Shown here one piece after another: positions 54,851 through 64,000 of a DNA stretch of 64,000 nt; within the stretch, counting starts at the first letter, position 1, and each line of letters begins with the position of its first letter. Source of the stretch: Vibrio mytili. GTDB lineage: Bacteria; Pseudomonadota; Gammaproteobacteria; Enterobacterales; Vibrionaceae. The stretch spans positions 1 through 64,000 of the forward strand of contig NZ_JXOK01000063.1 of assembly GCF_000830505.1 (NCBI RefSeq), read 5' to 3'. Under the pieces are notes generated by a model. The model was not told the origin of the DNA, made no database searches, and worked only from the letters and a program-made list of their open reading frames with translations. The position numbers and the translations under genes are program-made.

Positions 54851-55399
54851 TTACTCCAAATCACGGGGAAGCAGTGAGTAGACCACACCATCTTTAGGTT
54901 GCTGATTGAAAATAAAACGATCTCTGGCGATGGCTTCTTTATGCGCGCCGACCGACTCTATCAAGGCTTGACTGACGGTATTGTCTGGGTCACAGACGAT
55001 CTCTAAGCGGGTAAGGCATAAAGTGGCAAAGCAAAATTCTGCCAACGCTCTAATTGCTTCCTGCGCATAGCCTTGACGTTGATACCGATCGGCAACCCAG
55101 TAGCCAATACTGGCCATATTGAAGGTTTGATAGAGCTCGTTCACCGCAACCATGCCAAGTAATGCTCCTGTTTCACGCTCATAGATACCAAAGCCAAAGG
55201 CCTCTGCTTTGACCCAGTTGAGGCGCGTAGACAGCAGGAAATCTTGTGCTTCCTGTAGGGATACATCCTCATTACACCAGTCCAACCAAGTATGAAGAGA
55301 TGGCGAGGTGGCCAGAAGTTGGTGTAGGGCCGACGCGTCTTCCGCCGAAATCAGACGCAGAGCGAGGCGAGGTGTGATGATCTCAAAGTCAGGGCTCAT
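54851..55399 (-). CDS. GNAT-family acetyltransferase, RimJ/RimL-like, 182 aa
   Basis: Starts PDFEIITPRLALRLISAEDA, the RimJ/L-type N-terminus; acetyl-CoA loop RYQRQGYAQEAIRALAEF (near residue 106) and LEIVCDPDNTVSQALIESVG (near 134). It probably acetylates a protein N-terminus or small amine; substrate unknown. Minus-strand, separate from the mfd–csiV unit by a terminator at 55448–55483. Confidence 0.85.
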   Translation of the reverse strand: MSPDFEIITPRLALRLISAEDASALHQLLATSPSLHTWLDWCNEDVSLQEAQDFLLSTRLNWVKAEAFGFGIYERETGALLGMVAVNELYQTFNMASIGYWVADRYQRQGYAQEAIRALAEFCFATLCLTRLEIVCDPDNTVSQALIESVGAHKEAIARDRFIFNQQPKDGVVYSLLPRDLE

Positions 55400-55447
55400 A
55401 ACTGGGAAGTCCTTTTCTGTTGGATATGGTCACGTTACTGGAATTAA

Positions 55448-55483
55448 ATAAAAGCACAAGCGCAATCAGGGCTGCGCTTGTGC
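55448..55483 (-). terminator. Terminator of the mfd–csiV unit
   Basis: GCACAAGCGCA (55454–55464) pairs with TGCGCTTGTGC (55473–55483); on the minus strand the stem is followed by TTTTATTTAATT. It lies 14 bases after the csiV stop. Confidence 0.85.
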
Positions 55484-55496
55484 GAAGAGGGAGTGA

Positions 55497-56348
55497 TTAT
55501 TCGACGTTACGAACTTGGATGATCACGCCCATCATTGGGCTATCTAGGTAATGGATTTCTTCACTTCTCATACGACGTTTTTGTTCCATTCGGTAAGTTT
55601 TGAGAAACTTCTCTTCTGTTACCGTCGGCGAAATTTCTGCTAGGTTACCCACTTGGACATTACCGTCGACTTCTCCTAGCTTGTCATCTAATTGTTCATC
55701 AGGTGTTGCCTCGAAACGAACTTCACGAACACTTGGCTCGCGCAAGTCCAAAGTAGTATCTGCAAATAAATAGTGCTGCACGTACACTTGAAACTTACCA
55801 TCTAATTCATATAGTGCTTTGCTCATGTTTCCTTCAGAGCGTGTTTCTTCCAAGTTGCTGTCATTGACGTCGCGTTCGTCTACGTAAACATCGTCTGTTT
55901 CATTCGTTTCTGTGGCATTGACGTCAGCGTTAGCGATAGTCGACGAGGGGCGATTGATGTTGCTGCCGTCAGCGTTAAAGGATCCGGAAAAATCGCGACC
56001 ACCCACAATGCGAAAGATTGGTGCACTGTCTTGTCCTTGATCACTTTGTCGCCATGCCACGTGCTTAAGTACTTTAAACCCTACGTGGCTGTTTAATGCA
56101 GCTTCTTGAGCATTGAGCTGATAAGAAGAGCGTGGTAGTAGAGCAGCGCCTTTTGCACTAAGGTAGGCCTCGCTATCTAAGCTACCGACATTGGTCATAT
56201 CGATTTTTGGGAGCTGGCTGGACCAAGACTCGCTTGTACTCTCTGCGTCTCCTACGCGTTTAAAAATAATCAATTCGATATCAAATTGACGTTGTGCCCA
56301 AGTAGGCATCGACACGCATAGAAGCAATAATGGGATCAGTATTCTCAT
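55497..56348 (-). CDS. csiV: CsiV-type periplasmic protein, 283 aa
   Basis: Signal peptide MRILIPLLLLCVSMPTWAQ (cleavage after WAQ) followed by RQFDIELIIFKRVGD, the CsiV start as I remember it. In V. cholerae CsiV is needed for growth with D-amino acids and works with LpoA/PBP1a in peptidoglycan synthesis. A polar Asp/Glu/Asn-rich linker (about residues 140–175) precedes the C-terminal domain (YELDGKFQVYVQHYLFADTTLDL). Directly downstream of mfd (7 bases). Confidence 0.82.
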   Translation of the reverse strand: MRILIPLLLLCVSMPTWAQRQFDIELIIFKRVGDAESTSESWSSQLPKIDMTNVGSLDSEAYLSAKGAALLPRSSYQLNAQEAALNSHVGFKVLKHVAWRQSDQGQDSAPIFRIVGGRDFSGSFNADGSNINRPSSTIANADVNATETNETDDVYVDERDVNDSNLEETRSEGNMSKALYELDGKFQVYVQHYLFADTTLDLREPSVREVRFEATPDEQLDDKLGEVDGNVQVGNLAEISPTVTEEKFLKTYRMEQKRRMRSEEIHYLDSPMMGVIIQVRNVE

Positions 56349-56355
56349 TCGATTA

Positions 56356-59300
56356 TTAGCTCGCTGGGATTAAATTTTGTTTAAAGTCATTCAGTAAATC
56401 TTGAACAAACTGAATGCGCTTACGTCGGTCCGCTAAAGGGACGTTAAATTTGAACTTAGTCGGACCTTCCATCGCGAATTTCTTCGGCTGTGATTGTAAG
56501 AGCTGTACTAGATACGCTGGGTTAATCTCTGCATCAGGATAAAACTCAATAAACCCGCCTTTATCATGGGCTTCGATTTTCTTGGCTTTCAGGTTACCTG
56601 CGGCAAATTTCAGCTCAGAAACCGCGAGTAAATTTTTGGTTGCATCTGGTAAGAGGCCGAATCGGTCAATAAGTTCGACTTTGAGTTCAGATAATGCTTC
56701 ACTATTCGTCACACTGGCGATGCGCTTGTACATCGAAAGTCGAGTGTTTACGTCTGGGATATAATCATCGGGCAATAGAGCAGGAATGCGCATTTCGACT
56801 TCAGTTTGTTCTCGCAATAATTCATCGAGCGATGGCTCTTTGCCTTCTTTCAATGCTTGGACTGCTTGTTCTAGCATTTCCATATAGAGTGTAAAACCAA
56901 CCGATTGAATTTGACCACTTTGCTCATCGCCAAGCAGTTCGCCAGCCCCACGAATCTCTAGATCGTGCGTCGCCAATGTAAAACCAGCACCGAGGTCTTC
57001 GAGAGAAGCGATGGCATCCAGACGCTTGATTGCATCTTTAGTCATGGCTTTAGGGTGTGGCGTAAGCAAGTAGGCATAGGCTTGATGGTGTGAGCGCCCC
57101 ACACGGCCACGTAACTGATGCAACTGAGCCAAGCCTAAGTTGTCCGCACGATCCATGATGATCGTGTTAGCGGTAGGCACATCGATGCCTGTTTCTATGA
57201 TGGTTGTACACACCAATACATTGAAACGCTGATGATAGAAATCATTCATGATGCGCTCAAGTTCACGTTCGCGCATTTGGCCATGAGCGACGGTGACACG
57301 AGCTTCGGGTATCAGTTTTTGTAAATCTTCCGCCGCTTTCTCTATCGTTTCAACCTGGTTATGTAGGAAGTAGACCTGACCGCCACGCATGATTTCACGT
57401 AATACCGCTTCACGAACTACCGACTCTTCACGCTGACGGACGAAGGTTTTGATCGCCAAACGGCGCGCGGGTGGTGTGGCGATAATCGATAGATCGCGCA
57501 TACCACTCATTGCCATATTCAGCGTACGAGGAATTGGCGTTGCGGTGAGTGTTAAGATGTCGACATCCGCACGCATTGCTTTTACTTTTTCTTTTTGACG
57601 TACGCCAAATCGGTGCTCTTCGTCGACAATCAATAAGCCGAGATCCTTAAACTTAATATCGCTTGATAGCAGCTTATGTGTTCCGACCACGATATCGACT
57701 TTGCCGTCAGCCACATCTTGCAAGATCACTTTTTGCTCTTTCGCTGATTTAAAGCGTGACAACACTTCGACGCGAATCGGTAAGTTGGCAAAGCGGTCTC
57801 GGAAATTCTCAAAGTGTTGCTGGGCTAGGAGTGTCGTCGGAACTAATACGGCGACTTGTTTGCTGTTGTCAGTGGCGACAAAAGCTGCGCGCATCGCGAC
57901 CTCGGTTTTGCCGAAACCAACATCACCACAAACCAGTCGATCCATGGCTTTCGGTTGGCACATGTCAGAGAGCACCGCATTAATAGCCATCGATTGATCG
58001 TCGGTCTCTTCAAACGGGAATGTGGCTTTAAATGTCGCGTACTGGCCGCGATCTAAGGCAAATTTATACCCCGGTTTAAGTTCTCGCTTGGCGTAAACAT
58101 CCAATAGCTCAGCCGCAACATCGCGGACTTTCTCAGCCGCTTTACGGCGAGCTTTCGCCCAAGCTTCTCCACCGAGCTTGTGCAATGGTGCACTCTCTTC
58201 AGCTCCGCCAGAATAACGACTGATAAGGTTGAGCGATGAAACGGGCACATACAGTTTTGCATCGTTTTGGTATTCAAGCGTCACATATTCGGTTTGCATG
58301 CCACCTGCTTCAAGGGTTTGCAAACCAATATAGCGGCCAATACCATGGTCAATGTGAACAACCGGTTGACCGGGTTTGAGTTCCGCCAAGTGACGAATGA
58401 CGGTATCGCTGTTGACCGCTTTTTTATCTTTACGGCGACGTTGGATGACACGGTCACCGAGCAAATCACTTTCGCAGATGAGGGCAAAATTCAGTTCTTC
58501 GTGGATAAAACCGTGTTCTGCGGCGCCAAGGACTAGGCTAAAACGATCTTTCGAATTCAACGCTTGGTAAAGAGAGCCATGCGAAACGGGGCGAACTTTG
58601 ATGCCTTGTAACAGCTCAGTTAACGCTTCACGTCGGCCTTCTGATTCTACAGAGAATACAATCTTGCCAGTAAATTGCTCGCTGAATTGGCGTAAGCGTG
58701 AAAGTGGTTCTTTGTTTTGTTGCTGAACACCAAGCTCTGCGAGGGATTGCACCGCTAGGTTTTCGCGGCCTGCGCGTTTGACGACTTTTTCTAGGCTGAG
58801 CTGCGCTTGCGGTAACTGTTTAATATGAGAAAACAGTTCGTCTTTTTTGAGCCATAACTCATGGGGCGCGAGCAGCGGACGCAGTGGTCGATTTTTTTCT
58901 GGTCGTAGCGGTATTCAACGTCTGCTAAGAACGTATCAACCGCAGCTTCAATATCACCATAGCTGAGCAACTGAGAGTTTTCTGGTAGGTAGTCGAATAA
59001 TGTCTCTGTGTGTTCAAAAAACAGCGGTTGCCAATACTCGATACCTGCTGGCCATGTTCCTTTTGTTACCTGCATATAGATGGATTCTGGCTCACGGCGG
59101 GCTTCGAACTGTGCGCGCCAGCGAGTACGAAATTCTTCAATGGCTTCCTGTGTGGTGGGAAACTCATGGGCCGGTAGCAACTGAATTTGCTTTATGTCTT
59201 CAATCGAGCGCTGGTTCTCTGGATCGAAGGTGCGAATGGTATCTATTTCATCATCAAAGAAATCAATGCGGTATGGATCCTCACTGCCCATAGGAAACAG

Positions 59301-59816
59301 ATCGAGGATCGAGCCACGGCTGGCGTATTCACCGGGCCCAAATACTTGATCAACGTGGCGGTAGCCTGATTTTTCCAACTGCACGCGAAGTTTTTCTAAT
59401 GAAAACAAATCACCGGCTTTGACCATCAATGTGTGCTGAAGCAAAAAGTCTCGCGGAGACTGACGCTGCAGAATTGTGCTGACTGGAACAATCGTTATCC
59501 CGCCAGTTTGGTTCGGAAGTTGATACAAGCGAGCAATACGATCAGATATGATCTCTTGATGCGGTGAGAAATTGTCGTAAGGCAAGGTTTCCCAGTCAGG
59601 AAACAGGCTGACAGGTTGATGCGTAAATTGTTCGATTTCCGCTTGTAGCTTTAAGGCTAATTGAGGGTCTGGGACGACGAGCAGAGTGTGGCTTGGGTGT
59701 TGTTTTGCCAGTTCTGCTATCGCCATCGGCAGTGCCGCACCAGGTAAATTACCAAGTTGTTTTTTATCACCCGGTTTAGACGGATTGGTGACGGAAAGAA
59801 TGGTTGCTGTTGTCAT
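56356..59816 (-). CDS. mfd: Transcription-repair coupling factor Mfd (one frame break), about 1153 aa
   Basis: Removes stalled RNA polymerase and recruits UvrA. The N-terminal UvrB-like domain (PGDKKQLGNLPGAALPMAIAELA; DWETLPYDNFSPHQEIISDRIARLYQL) is in the first frame. The second carries the RNAP-interacting domain (LKPGQPVVHIDHGIGRYIGL), Walker A GDVGFGKTEVAMRAAF, DEEH (IVDEEHRFGV) and helicase motifs LTATPIPRTL, HGQMRERELE, IIETGIDVPTANT and RGRVGRS. The A7 run (T7 on plus strand, 58892–58898) lacks one base: with eight, Q-K-K-N-R-P-L-R-P-L-L-A-P joins the two. Length matches E. coli Mfd (1148). Confidence 0.95.
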
Positions 59817-59821
59817 AATCG

Positions 59822-60391
59822 TTATTTTTTATCTCGCTCCATTGAGCGCTGACGCAATAGTTTTTGCTGTTGATGCAAGGCCGCTTTAATCAATAGATCC
59901 TGATCGTCATCCCGGAGCATTTTATATCGAAGTGTGATGACGAATCCTTGTTCAGAAGGTTCGCATGCTTCGACTTCTGCGTAGCAATAGATGGCGGCTG
60001 CAGGGTGATCTAAGAACAGTTTTACTCGAACTAGTTGTTGCTCGTCGAGTGGGTTTGCTGCTTGATAGCTCAGTTTGCTGGCACCAAACTGCGTGGTTTG
60101 AAATCTGAGCATGGTGTCATCTTGCTGCGAAAGCATAAAACTAAGTAATAAGTTGAGCTTCGCGTTTTGTGTATCGAGTAAGCTAATGACGTGCTTTAAA
60201 TCTTTGTTTTTTAATTCAAGTCGAGCATTGTCTGCTAACAAGTCCAGGTGGCTGAACTCACTTGCTACAATAAATGGGGCCGGAATTTCAGAAATAAAGG
60301 TCGCTTCGTCTGGCAATGTAACGTCAGTACCCAACGCTTCCACGTTGATGGTGAGATTGTGGTGAACAGTAAAGTATTCTTGCTCTGTCAT
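59822..60391 (-). CDS. PilZ-type protein (PlzB-like), 189 aa
   Basis: The position next to mfd and lolC is that of the Vibrio PlzB gene as I remember it. The N-terminal half is a flagellar-brake-like barrel (MTEQEYFTVHHNLTINVEALG), the C-terminal half PilZ-like (VRVKLFLDHPAAAIYCYAEVEACE ... FVITLRYKMLRDDDQDLL). The canonical c-di-GMP RxxxR and D/NxSxxG motifs are not seen, so nucleotide binding is doubtful. ATG at 60391 follows AAAGGACC; the longer frame from 60430 is less likely. Confidence 0.68.
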   Translation of the reverse strand: MTEQEYFTVHHNLTINVEALGTDVTLPDEATFISEIPAPFIVASEFSHLDLLADNARLELKNKDLKHVISLLDTQNAKLNLLLSFMLSQQDDTMLRFQTTQFGASKLSYQAANPLDEQQLVRVKLFLDHPAAAIYCYAEVEACEPSEQGFVITLRYKMLRDDDQDLLIKAALHQQQKLLRQRSMERDKK

Positions 60392-60729
60392 GTAGAGGGT
60401 CCTTTTGCCAGCGAGCACTTTCTGAATCAATCACAATACAGAAAGAGGGTCTCTGATTATCGCTAACTGAATGAAGTTATCAAGTTAACCCTAACTTTCG
60501 ATTGTATTTTTTTGGCGCAGGTGAGGCTGATATTCAAGTGGATTCACACTTAAAATGCGTTTAAACACCGAGTACAGATAAACTTACCATGACTATGTAG
60601 CAACATAATGGGCATATAATTGCATCTCGTTGACAAATTTAGTGATTATCCTGTCTTCTTCACTTTAAGAGTAGGGTAAGATAGTGCCCAAGTTTTTGCA
60701 CGAATAGATAACCAGTTGGTTTTTCCTAT

Positions 60730-61936
60730 ATGTATCATCCTATCTCATTGTTTATTGGTTTTAGGTATCTTCGGGGGCGCTCTGGAGATAGGTTTAGCCG
60801 ATTTGTCTCTTACATGTCGACCGCAGGTATCACCATTGGCGTGATGGCATTAGTGACGGTGCTTTCTGTCATGAATGGTTTTGAATCTCAGTTAAAAGAA
60901 CGCATTCTCGGCGTGTTGCCACATGCAGTTGTTTCTCAGCATGATGGCAAGACACCGCTATCAGAGTCCGCGCCTGAATTCATTCGACACATGTCTAATG
61001 TCGCCGAACCTGAACCGATCGTTCGTGGTGAAGCCGTGATTCAAAGTTCAGCTCAACTGACCGCAGGCTACTTAGTTGGAATCGAGCCGAAAAAAGGCGA
61101 TCCGATTGCCAATCATTTGATTGCAGGTCGATTGAAAAACTTACAAGCGGGGGAGTACAACGTATTTCTCGGTCAAGGATTGGCACGTTCGCTGAGTGTA
61201 TCGATGGGCGATAAAGTGCGCTTGATGGTGACCAATGCGACTCAGTTTACCCCATTTGGGCGTATTCCGAGTCAGCGTAACTTCACCGTTGCTGGCATAT
61301 TCAACACCGGTTCAGATGTCGATGGTCAGCTCATGATTGTGAATATGAACGATGCAGCCAGACTGATGCGTTTGCCTAAAGATACCGTCTCTGGATGGCG
61401 TGTTTTTTTCTCTGACCCGTTTATGGTGACTGAGTTTGCTGATAAACCTTTGCCTGAAGGTTGGCAGTGGAGTGACTGGCGAGCACAGCGGGGTGAGTTA
61501 TTCCAAGCGGTCAAAATGGAAAAAAACATGATGGGATTGATGCTGGGTCTGATTGTTGGCGTGGCGGCATTTAATATTATTTCTGCGTTGATTATGGTGG
61601 TGATGGAGAAGCAATCGGAAGTCGCTATTCTTAAAACCCAAGGGATGACGCAAACCCAAGTGATGGCAATTTTTATGGTTCAGGGCGCAAGCAGTGGCGT
61701 GATCGGCGCTATTGTTGGTGGTTTAGTCGGCGTGGTGTTATCACTCAACCTCAACTCACTGCTGGAATCTGCTGGCGCATCCTTGTTTTCTTTTGGTGGC
61801 AATTGCCCATTGTGATTGATTCATTTCAGATTTTATTAGTGGTTGTATTGGCGATTGCTCTGAGCTTGCTGCAACCATTTACCCTTCTTACCGAGCATCT
61901 TCTGTTAAACCTGCTGAGGCACTTCGCTATGAATAA
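60730..61936 (+). CDS. lolC: Lipoprotein-releasing permease subunit LolC (two frame breaks), about 402 aa
   Basis: Part of the LolCDE exporter that extracts lipoproteins from the inner membrane and hands them to LolA. Starts [25 protein letters not shown] with TM1 ([20 protein letters not shown]), then a periplasmic domain, then three C-terminal membrane segments ([22 protein letters not shown]). Restoring one C near 61801 and one G near 61874 completes [19 protein letters not shown] ... [24 protein letters not shown] with a stop at 61936 overlapping lolD. Both are losses in CC/GG pairs. Confidence 0.92.
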
Positions 61937-62636
61937 ACTATTGGAATGTCGTGATATTCGTAAGATATACCGAGAAGGGTCGTTAGATACCGAAGTGTTG
62001 AAAGGCGTCAGCTTCGAGCTTGAAAAAGGAGATCTCGTATCGATTGTAGGCTCTTCGGGATCGGGTAAGAGTACTTTGCTCCATATTTTAGGCGCGCTAG
62101 ACGATGCGACTCAAGGGGATGTCGAGTTTTTGGGACACAACTTGTCTGCATTAAGCTCGAACAAACAAGCGGCACTGCGCAATAAGCACTTAGGGTTTGT
62201 GTACCAGTTTCATCATTTGCTGGCCGATTTTACCGCCGTGGAAAACGTGGCGATGCCGTTAATGATTGGTGGCGAAAGAGCATCCGAAGCAAAAGCTCAA
62301 GCACAAGCACTGTTGGAGAAGGTCGGGCTGGCTCACCGTATGGATCACAGGCCATCAGAATTGTCGGGGGGAGAGCGCCAACGTGTTGCGATTGCCCGTG
62401 CATTGGTGAATAAGCCTGATCTGGTGCTCGCCGACGAACCGACCGGTAATTTGGACCATCAAACGGCACTGGCGATTTATGATCTCATGCGTGAGCTTAA
62501 CCAAGAATCGAACATCGCGTTTCTTGTTGTCACTCATGACAATGAATTGGCTGCCAAAATGGATCGTCAAATGCACATGCAAGATGGTTTGCTGGTGGAC
62601 CAGCTCGATACTGCGCTCACTACAGAGGAGAACTGA
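61929..62636 (+). CDS. lolD: Lipoprotein-releasing ATPase LolD, 235 aa
   Basis: ABC ATPase of LolCDE. Walker [13 protein letters not shown] (near residue 42), Q-loop [30 protein letters not shown] (signature), Walker [13 protein letters not shown] and the H-loop VVTHD. The ATG at 61929 overlaps the lolC stop by 8 bases. Frame intact. Confidence 0.95.
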   Translation: MNKLLECRDIRKIYREGSLDTEVLKGVSFELEKGDLVSIVGSSGSGKSTLLHILGALDDATQGDVEFLGHNLSALSSNKQAALRNKHLGFVYQFHHLLADFTAVENVAMPLMIGGERASEAKAQAQALLEKVGLAHRMDHRPSELSGGERQRVAIARALVNKPDLVLADEPTGNLDHQTALAIYDLMRELNQESNIAFLVVTHDNELAAKMDRQMHMQDGLLVDQLDTALTTEEN

Positions 62637-62637
62637 T

Positions 62638-63882
62638 TTGTTTTCATCGTTAGCATTAATGATCGGTGGTCGTTTTAGTCGCGCAAAAAAGCGAAACAAA
62701 ATGGTGTCGTTTATTTCACTCTCTTCGACCATCGGTATTGCCGTCGGCGTCGCAGTGATCATCATTGGCTTGTCAGCGATGAATGGTTTTGAGCGTGAAC
62801 TGCAATCACGCGTGTTATCGGTAATTCCTCACGGTGAATTGGAGGGCGTAGAAGGGCCTCTCTACGACTATACGCAAACCATGCACCAGGCGCTGAAACA
62901 CGAACATGTCGTTGCCGCTGCGCCTTATGTGCGCTTTACCAGTCTTGCTGAAAAGGGCAGTAAACTAAAAGCCATTGAAGTTCGCGGCGTTGAACCATCG
63001 TATGAACAAGCCGTGTCGAGCCTGTCTGACTTCATTGATCCACAAGCTTGGCAAAACTTTCATCCGGGCCAACAACAAGTCATTTTGGGACGTGGTGTCG
63101 CAGATGAATTAAGCGTGGATATTGGTGATTACATTACGTTGATGATCCCACAAACAGGTGGCTCAACGAATGTCCAAGCCCCAAAGCGTGTTCGTGTAAA
63201 AGTGACGGGCTTTTTGACCTTGAATGGTCAAATCGATCACTCTCTGGCGTTGGTACCACTGTCTGATGCTCAGCAATACGCGAGATTAGATGATGGTGTG
63301 ACGGGAATTTCATTGAAAACCGATGACGTGCTCAATGCTCCATCAATCGTGAGAGAAGTCGGTAATCTGGTTGACGTTTATGTTTACTTGAAGAGCTGGC
63401 AGCAGCAATTTGGCTTTTTGTACCGCGACATACAGCTGGTACGAACGATTATGTATCTAGTCATGGTTCTGGTGATTGGTGTGGCGTGTTTTAATATTGT
63501 TTCCACGTTAATGATGGCGGTGAAAGACCGGGCCGCAGAAATTGCGATTTTACGTACCATGGGCGCCAAAGATGCGTTGATCAAGCGTATTTTTGTTTGG
63601 CAAGGCGTGTTTTCAGGTGTTTTTGGCAGTATTGCTGGCAGCATCATTGGTGTCTTGGTTGCGCTGAATCTCACGCCAATAATAAAAGGGTTAGAGCATT
63701 TAGTCGGACACCATTTCTTGTCGGGAGACATCTATTTTGTTGATTTCCTGCCTTCTCAATTGCATTGGGCGGATGTTGGCTTAGTTTCTGGTACCGCCAT
63801 TATATTGAGCTTAGTTGCGACCTGGTATCCGGCTTCTCGGGCCGCGAAGTTGAATCCCGCTGCCGTATTGAGTGCAAAATAA
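62638..63882 (+). CDS. lolE: Lipoprotein-releasing permease subunit LolE, 414 aa
   Basis: Starts at TTG 62638 (MFSSLALMIGGRFSRAKKRNKM), 1 base after the LolD stop with GAGGAG upstream. TM1 (STIGIAVGVAVIIIGLSAMNGFE), periplasmic domain with GVEPSYEQAVSSLSDF and GRGVADELSVDIGD, and three C-terminal membrane segments ending WYPASRAAKLNPAAVLSAK. Length equals that of E. coli LolE. No ATG start is available in frame near the conserved N-terminus, so the rare start is probably real. Confidence 0.93.
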   Translation: MFSSLALMIGGRFSRAKKRNKMVSFISLSSTIGIAVGVAVIIIGLSAMNGFERELQSRVLSVIPHGELEGVEGPLYDYTQTMHQALKHEHVVAAAPYVRFTSLAEKGSKLKAIEVRGVEPSYEQAVSSLSDFIDPQAWQNFHPGQQQVILGRGVADELSVDIGDYITLMIPQTGGSTNVQAPKRVRVKVTGFLTLNGQIDHSLALVPLSDAQQYARLDDGVTGISLKTDDVLNAPSIVREVGNLVDVYVYLKSWQQQFGFLYRDIQLVRTIMYLVMVLVIGVACFNIVSTLMMAVKDRAAEIAILRTMGAKDALIKRIFVWQGVFSGVFGSIAGSIIGVLVALNLTPIIKGLEHLVGHHFLSGDIYFVDFLPSQLHWADVGLVSGTAIILSLVATWYPASRAAKLNPAAVLSAK

Positions 63883-64000
63883 TCTAAATACGGATCAGCC
63901 TTAATCTTCACTGAGATAGCCAATGTTAACCAACCAGTGTACCGCGCAGGCAATGGCTTAAAACTAACGCTGTATTCATGATATGAAAAAGGACCGAGCT

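Overview
The window is chromosomal DNA of a Vibrio (Gammaproteobacteria). The right third follows the Vibrio core order udp – CARF/nuclease gene – chemotaxis receptor – hinT – lipoprotein genes (ycfL, lpoB) – thiK-like – ycfP – ndh – acetyltransferase – csiV – mfd – PilZ gene – lolCDE, which I remember as the V. cholerae VC1882–VC1899 neighbourhood. E. coli-like regulatory sites support the assignment: a MerR-type zntA promoter, a CRP site before udp, an FNR-like box before ndh and a PmrA-like box before dgkA.

Layout. (1) 0.1–4.5 kb: an AT-rich three-gene operon (metallophosphoesterase, P-loop ATPase, protein with a duplicated LGLGYE motif) that looks like an unnamed defence cassette. (2) 4.8–10.0 kb: the targeting half of a type I-F3 CRISPR-associated Tn7-like transposon (CAST): tniQ, fused cas8/cas5, cas7, cas6 and a minimal array. 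tnsABC and both transposon ends are not seen; tnsABC presumably lies left of the window. (3) 10.1–14.9 kb: a divergent WYL repressor, a 53-residue protein, a bacterial ubiquitin-like operon (multiubiquitin, E1/ThiF, DUF6527) and a cytosolic 5'-nucleotidase. (4) 15.2–20.9 kb: four minus-strand genes of foreign, more GC-rich character and unknown function, including a 1029-residue SH3-like protein. (5) 21.4–29.4 kb: an RlpA-like lipoprotein, small conserved genes, a HAD phosphatase, then an integron-cassette-like stretch with two different IS110/IS1111-type insertion sequences and a minimal tyrosine recombinase. (6) 29.8–31.6 kb: an OLD-type ATPase/TOPRIM nuclease. (7) 31.8–36.4 kb: dgkA, an LTA-synthase-like transferase and a two-component system. 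(8) 36.7–43.5 kb: EamA transporter with LysR regulator, exported Hcp-like protein, SpoU methyltransferase, CBS protein and ZntA. (9) 43.8–63.9 kb: the core block listed above.

A pattern that changes the interpretation: at least 16 reading-frame breaks across the window are each repaired by restoring one base, usually in a run of identical bases (often CC, GG, poly-A or poly-T). They hit genes normally intact (mfd, lolC twice, hinT, dgkA, the chemotaxis receptor twice) as well as cas8/5 and cas7. Always a deletion, never an insertion: this looks like base-calling error rather than gene decay, so I annotate these genes as full length and note the break. The CAST effector should therefore be regarded as probably intact.

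Functional logic: the left 21 kb is an accessory island of mobile and putative defence functions joined to an integron-like cassette region; the right 32 kb is envelope, DNA repair and metabolic core.
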